Under the pieces are notes generated by a model, which worked only from the letters and a program-made list of their open reading frames with translations, did no database searches and was not told the origin of the DNA. From Candidatus Omnitrophota bacterium (GTDB taxonomy: Bacteria > Omnitrophota > Gorgyraeia > B26-G9): DNA of 6,655 nt. Below, piece after piece: positions 3,305 through 6,655 of this stretch; position 1 is the stretch's first letter, and every line of letters begins with the position of its first letter. The translations under genes were made by a program, and so were the position numbers. Location: assembly GCA_003645745.1 (NCBI GenBank), contig QNCH01000091.1, positions 1-6,655 on the forward strand. The letters are read 5' to 3'.

Positions 3305-6112
3305 ATGATTACAATAAATAAATGGAACCTTTGTATTGGCTGTGGATTTTGCGCAGCGGCTTGTCCTACTGGTGCTTTAAAAATGATTTGGAGTGACTCG
3401 TGTAGTTGGAAACCAAGTGTTGACAAACAAAGATGTATTAATTGTGGAAAATGCCAGGAAACTTGTCCTTTTCAATCTGAAAATCATGTTCAATGGTTTG
3501 ATTCGTTTTTTGAGAAACAGGAATTCGAAGGTTTGGATAATTGCGATACTTATGCGGGATGGAATAAGGATAAGCAGTTACGCAAAAAAAGTCCTTCAGG
3601 TGGTGTATTAACTGAGTTACTTAAGAAAATGCTAAAAAATGGAGATATTGATTGCGTTGTTGCGCCGGTAAGACAATCTGCTTGTATTGGTAAGCCGCAT
3701 AATATAGTTAAGCTTCTGAAAACAGATGAAGAAATTGATAGCTCTCGGGGTTCTTTTTATGAATCTGTGTGTTATGATAAAGCTTTGCAGAGATTAAGTG
3801 AAAAGAATTTGTCCGCGGTTCTTGTTGGAACGCCATGTGTTCTCAGGGCGCTTGAATTGGCATCTGTGAAATTAAAGAATTTGGTTAAATATACTGCAGG
3901 AATTATGTGTTCGCATAATACTACTGGGAACTTTATGGATTGTCTGGCAAGACAAAATGGGATAAAAAAAAAAGATGCATATAGTGCTAATTTGCGGGCT
4001 AAAGATTCATCAATGCAAACGGCAAATGATTATTTTAATACGTTTTATTCAAAGGATGCTGTTTTAAGTCATAGGAATAGATTTTCAAGTAAGTTTACAT
4101 CTATGTGGCGTAAGTATTTCTTTGCACAGGAATGTTGTTTTTATTGTCCTGATTTTTTTGCTTCTACAGCTGATATTAGCGTAAAAGACGCTTGGGGGAA
4201 GTACAGTGATGACCCGCGTGGAAAAACTGTTATTGTTAGTAGAAATCAAAAAATAAATTTAATGCTTAGGCAATTAGCGTTGGATGATAAAATAAGTTTA
4301 CAGAGAATTTCGCAGCGTGAAGTTTTTGATTCCCAACCAGAAACTGCTGTTTTTAAACAAAAACGCGCGATAAAACGTTTTTCTTTTTATCTGGGTAGTA
4401 CCCCAATTACAGAAGAAGAGATAGCAATACATCGTGAGTGGCAGAAATTAGAAAGAAATCGCAGATTAAGTAAATTTTTTTATAAAATTTTCGGCAAAGT
4501 TCCTGTAAAGTTTATTTCCCGAGTTCATAAAATAAAAAAGAAAGTAGGAAATAGTAGAACTGACAGCTTGAAAGTTATATTAGCTGGTGGTTATGGTTAT
4601 GCTAATACTGGTGATGAAGCTCAGTTGAATGCTTGTATCCGGCATTGGCAGAGAATTGTGCCTTTGGCGGAAATTATCGTGTTAACCCCTAATCAGAAAT
4701 ATACCATGCGTGCGCATAATGTGAAAGTATTTGATGCCCCTAGAAATATATTTTTTAGGGCGGATACTTTGCCTCATTATGGCAAATCAGATTATTATTT
4801 TTGCTTAATATATCCTTTAATTGCATTGCGGTTATTGCTTGGGATAAGCCTTTTTCAAAAAGAAAAAGAATTATTGTATTTATTAAAGCAAGCGGATATT
4901 TTACATCTTACAGGCGGAGGATATTTAACAGGAATGACTAGAAGCCGGTTATGGGATAATATGCTTTTGATTAAATTAGCCTGCCAGCGAGGGGTAAAAG
5001 TTGTTTGTTCCGGTCAAACTATCGGAGTATTCAAGAATTTTATCGATTTTTTTTTGGCGAAATGGGGGTTATCTTGCGTCGAAGAGATTTATGTGAGAGA
5101 TGTTACTGACTCAGCAACTGATTTAAAAAAAATTGGTATAACTGAGAAAAAAGTTCATATTGCATTTGATGATGCATTATTTTGTGAGCAGTTAGATGAT
5201 GCTGCAGTAAATAATATATTGTTAGAAAATAATATTGTTCTTAGCGAACCGTTTGTTGCTGTTAATTTTCATTTTTGGGGTCAGGATGAGAGCATTCGTG
5301 GTAAAATTGTGGATAGAATGGCAGAAATTTGTGATTATATCAGCACACAATTTAAAGAAAAGATTGTATTGGTGCCGATGATAAATTCTGATATTGGCGC
5401 TTGTAAGTCATTACAAATGACCATGGCTGCGCCATCTGTTATATTAAAATATGATTTTGATTTTCGTGTTATTAAAGCTGTTATCGGGAAAGCAAAATAC
5501 TGCCTGACGTTTAAGCATCATCCCATCATTTTTGCCATGGCGAATAATATTCCGACGATTTCTATAGCATTGGATAAATATTATGAGCGTAAAAATATTG
5601 GAGCTTTAGAATTTTTCAGACAGCAAGAGTGGGTTCTGGATAAAATTGGTTTTTTTAAAAAGGGCAAAGCCGAAAAAATGTTGTTTCAATTAAGGCGCAG
5701 TACTGGTGAAATAAAACAAATAATTAATCGTAACCTGATACAAATGCACAGTCGCGACGGTGAGGCAATACGTAATATTGCCGAAATTTTTGTGCGGCAA
5801 GGCAGAATTTGTCAAAGTAATGTGACTTTTGAACAAAATAAAAAAACTGGTATTAATTTGCAAGATGCGCAGAGTTATCGTCAGATTAAATTTCAAAAAA
5901 GTTTTTTAAAAATAACAATGAAGATGCGTCAGCTTATTGTTCAGAATAATGATGATGAATTTGAATATTTACTTAATTCTTTACCCATAACAATATTTCG
6001 CTGTAAGAATGATTCTATTAAGCGTAATTTTTTAAGCATTTTTGATTTATTGGTTGAACGTAAAAAAGAGGTTTTATTGGGTAAAATGAGAAGCTTTTTA
6101 AATAAATTTTAA
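3305..6112 (+). CDS. Fusion: ferredoxin/FrhB-like iron-sulfur flavoprotein plus polysaccharide pyruvyl transferase
   Basis: A 935-residue, probably cytoplasmic fusion with no signal peptide. Residues 10-54 hold two [4Fe-4S] ferredoxin motifs, C10-C13-C16-C20P and C44-C47-C50-C54P. About 83-345 is a coenzyme F420 hydrogenase/dehydrogenase beta-subunit (FrhB/FdhB) module: SPSGGVLTELL (96-106), GTPCVLRAL (175-183), C202, a CCFYC pair (277-281) and ISVKDAWGKY (291-300). A lysine-rich linker (about 380-420) leads to a polysaccharide pyruvyl transferase domain (PF04230, CsaB/WcaK type), about 422-775: LAGGYGYANTGDEAQ, DILHLTGGGYL (531-541), CSGQTIGVF (568-576), YVRD, and KHHPIIFAMANNIPT (737-751). 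That family transfers pyruvate from phosphoenolpyruvate to a sugar as a ketal. Residues 780-935 match nothing I recognise. FrhB-like proteins and pyruvyl transferases are often separate neighbours in glycan loci; here one chain carries both. F420 itself need not be the partner. ATG 3305 is preferred over 3290 and 3293 because MITINKWNLCIGCG fits the family's usual N-terminus and the TAATATG junction recurs at 6110-6116. Confidence 0.9.
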   Translation: MITINKWNLCIGCGFCAAACPTGALKMIWSDSCSWKPSVDKQRCINCGKCQETCPFQSENHVQWFDSFFEKQEFEGLDNCDTYAGWNKDKQLRKKSPSGGVLTELLKKMLKNGDIDCVVAPVRQSACIGKPHNIVKLLKTDEEIDSSRGSFYESVCYDKALQRLSEKNLSAVLVGTPCVLRALELASVKLKNLVKYTAGIMCSHNTTGNFMDCLARQNGIKKKDAYSANLRAKDSSMQTANDYFNTFYSKDAVLSHRNRFSSKFTSMWRKYFFAQECCFYCPDFFASTADISVKDAWGKYSDDPRGKTVIVSRNQKINLMLRQLALDDKISLQRISQREVFDSQPETAVFKQKRAIKRFSFYLGSTPITEEEIAIHREWQKLERNRRLSKFFYKIFGKVPVKFISRVHKIKKKVGNSRTDSLKVILAGGYGYANTGDEAQLNACIRHWQRIVPLAEIIVLTPNQKYTMRAHNVKVFDAPRNIFFRADTLPHYGKSDYYFCLIYPLIALRLLLGISLFQKEKELLYLLKQADILHLTGGGYLTGMTRSRLWDNMLLIKLACQRGVKVVCSGQTIGVFKNFIDFFLAKWGLSCVEEIYVRDVTDSATDLKKIGITEKKVHIAFDDALFCEQLDDAAVNNILLENNIVLSEPFVAVNFHFWGQDESIRGKIVDRMAEICDYISTQFKEKIVLVPMINSDIGACKSLQMTMAAPSVILKYDFDFRVIKAVIGKAKYCLTFKHHPIIFAMANNIPTISIALDKYYERKNIGALEFFRQQEWVLDKIGFFKKGKAEKMLFQLRRSTGEIKQIINRNLIQMHSRDGEAIRNIAEIFVRQGRICQSNVTFEQNKKTGINLQDAQSYRQIKFQKSFLKITMKMRQLIVQNNDDEFEYLLNSLPITIFRCKNDSIKRNFLSIFDLLVERKKEVLLGKMRSFLNKF

Positions 6113-6113
6113 T

Positions 6114-6655
6114 ATGTTTATATCTTTTTTATATCCTTACAACATTTTAGGAGGAGAGGCTCGCTTTTTTTGGGTTTTTTACAAGCAGCTCAGACATTTT
6201 AGCCCTCAGGAAATTATCTTTGTAGGTAATAAAGATTATTTTAAAGATCCCTGTCATTATTGGCAAAGATGTTCAGGTAAAGATGCGAAAATACAGAAAA
6301 AATGGGAGTTTTCCTTTGTTTCTTCTCAGGACGTTTACTCAGCTAAGAAATATATTGTGGATCAGAAAATTTTTAAGACACTGGATAAAAAATTTCCTGA
6401 TCTCTGTACAGCTTGGAATTTTTTGATGTGCCGAAGATACGTTCCTTTAGAAAAAGAGTTGATGCTTATATTTTCTAGGATGCGCAATGATTATGACATT
6501 GAAGCGGTTTTGACTTGGTGTAATTGTCGTAGCCTTAATTACATTGCGGAAAAGATGGGGTTTAGAGTTATCCATAATGAGCTGGGCGCTTTAAGGGGCC
6601 CTTGTTATACGCAGACAGCATATTTTGATTTTTGCGGAGTTAATGGTAATACAGA
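6114..6655 (+). CDS. Probable capsule/LPS glycosyltransferase, N-terminal part (runs off the window)
   Basis: An open frame of 180 complete codons with no stop before the window ends, so only the N-terminal part is seen. It starts one base after the previous stop (TAATATG) with no Shine-Dalgarno, so it belongs to the same operon. The start FLYPYNILGGEARFFW reads like the first strand and loop of a glycosyltransferase-like Rossmann domain. The segments HNELGALRGPCY (154-165) and TAYFDFCGVNGNT (168-180) resemble, from memory, a conserved stretch in capsule and O-antigen glycosyltransferases of the GT99 (Kdo transferase, WbbB N-terminal) type. No signal peptide or membrane helix is obvious. The glycosyltransferase role is a moderate-confidence family impression supported by the neighbours; the GT99 assignment is tentative because the nucleotide-sugar binding part would lie beyond the window. 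Confidence 0.75.
   Translation, partial: MFISFLYPYNILGGEARFFWVFYKQLRHFSPQEIIFVGNKDYFKDPCHYWQRCSGKDAKIQKKWEFSFVSSQDVYSAKKYIVDQKIFKTLDKKFPDLCTAWNFLMCRRYVPLEKELMLIFSRMRNDYDIEAVLTWCNCRSLNYIAEKMGFRVIHNELGALRGPCYTQTAYFDFCGVNGNT

Noticed and set aside
3393..3611. 72-codon plus-strand ORF inside the fusion gene
   Set aside because: An alternative frame inside the ferredoxin/FrhB coding region, whose cysteine motifs clearly belong to the other frame.
5690..5896. 68-codon minus-strand ORF
   Set aside because: Antisense to the C-terminal part of the fusion gene, with no start signal or recognisable motif.

Overview
This window is an AT-rich stretch of bacterial chromosome. It holds the start of a surface-polysaccharide (capsule, O-antigen or exopolysaccharide) gene cluster, preceded by one small unrelated gene and several palindromic repeat elements. 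The layout (a promoter of the sigma-54 type, polysaccharide genes mixed with radical SAM and F420-hydrogenase-beta-like proteins, and weak Shine-Dalgarno sites) would suit a diderm anaerobe such as Omnitrophota or a deltaproteobacterial relative. That placement is only an inference; no marker gene is present.

Region by region: 1-101 is a long imperfect hairpin with perfect 17-bp ends, probably a small palindromic mobile or repeat element. 198-530 encodes a 110-residue protein of unknown function, with a good ribosome binding site and a hairpin terminator just after its stop. 531-911 is non-coding. It holds that terminator, a near-consensus sigma-54 promoter (623-638) lying between two dyads, and a 173-bp element (710-882) with 26-bp terminal inverted repeats, like a MITE or a paired REP, placed in the predicted 5' leader. 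912-1931 encodes a B12-binding-fold radical SAM protein. A lone copy of the same terminal repeat lies just after its stop (1964-1992). Beyond that, the same reading frame resumes with protein-like sequence to a stop at 2147, so the gene may have lost its C-terminus through an insertion or rearrangement. 2093-2380 is a doubtful small ORF whose stop overlaps the next start.

From 2377 to the end the genes are packed tightly. First comes a zinc-ribbon SAM-dependent methyltransferase (2377-3303). Next is a 935-residue fusion of a two-cluster ferredoxin/FrhB-like iron-sulfur flavoprotein module with a polysaccharide pyruvyl transferase module and an unassigned C-terminal region (3305-6112). Last is the 5' part of a probable glycosyltransferase (6114 to the window end). 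Junctions are ATGA, TAATATG and TAATATG, with no clear Shine-Dalgarno sequences, which suggests one transcript with coupled translation.

Together the genes suggest synthesis of a decorated glycan: sugar transfer, methylation or another methyltransferase-type modification, pyruvyl ketal addition, and a redox or radical step. The fused redox-pyruvyl transferase protein and the broken-looking radical SAM gene surrounded by palindromic repeats are the most interesting parts.
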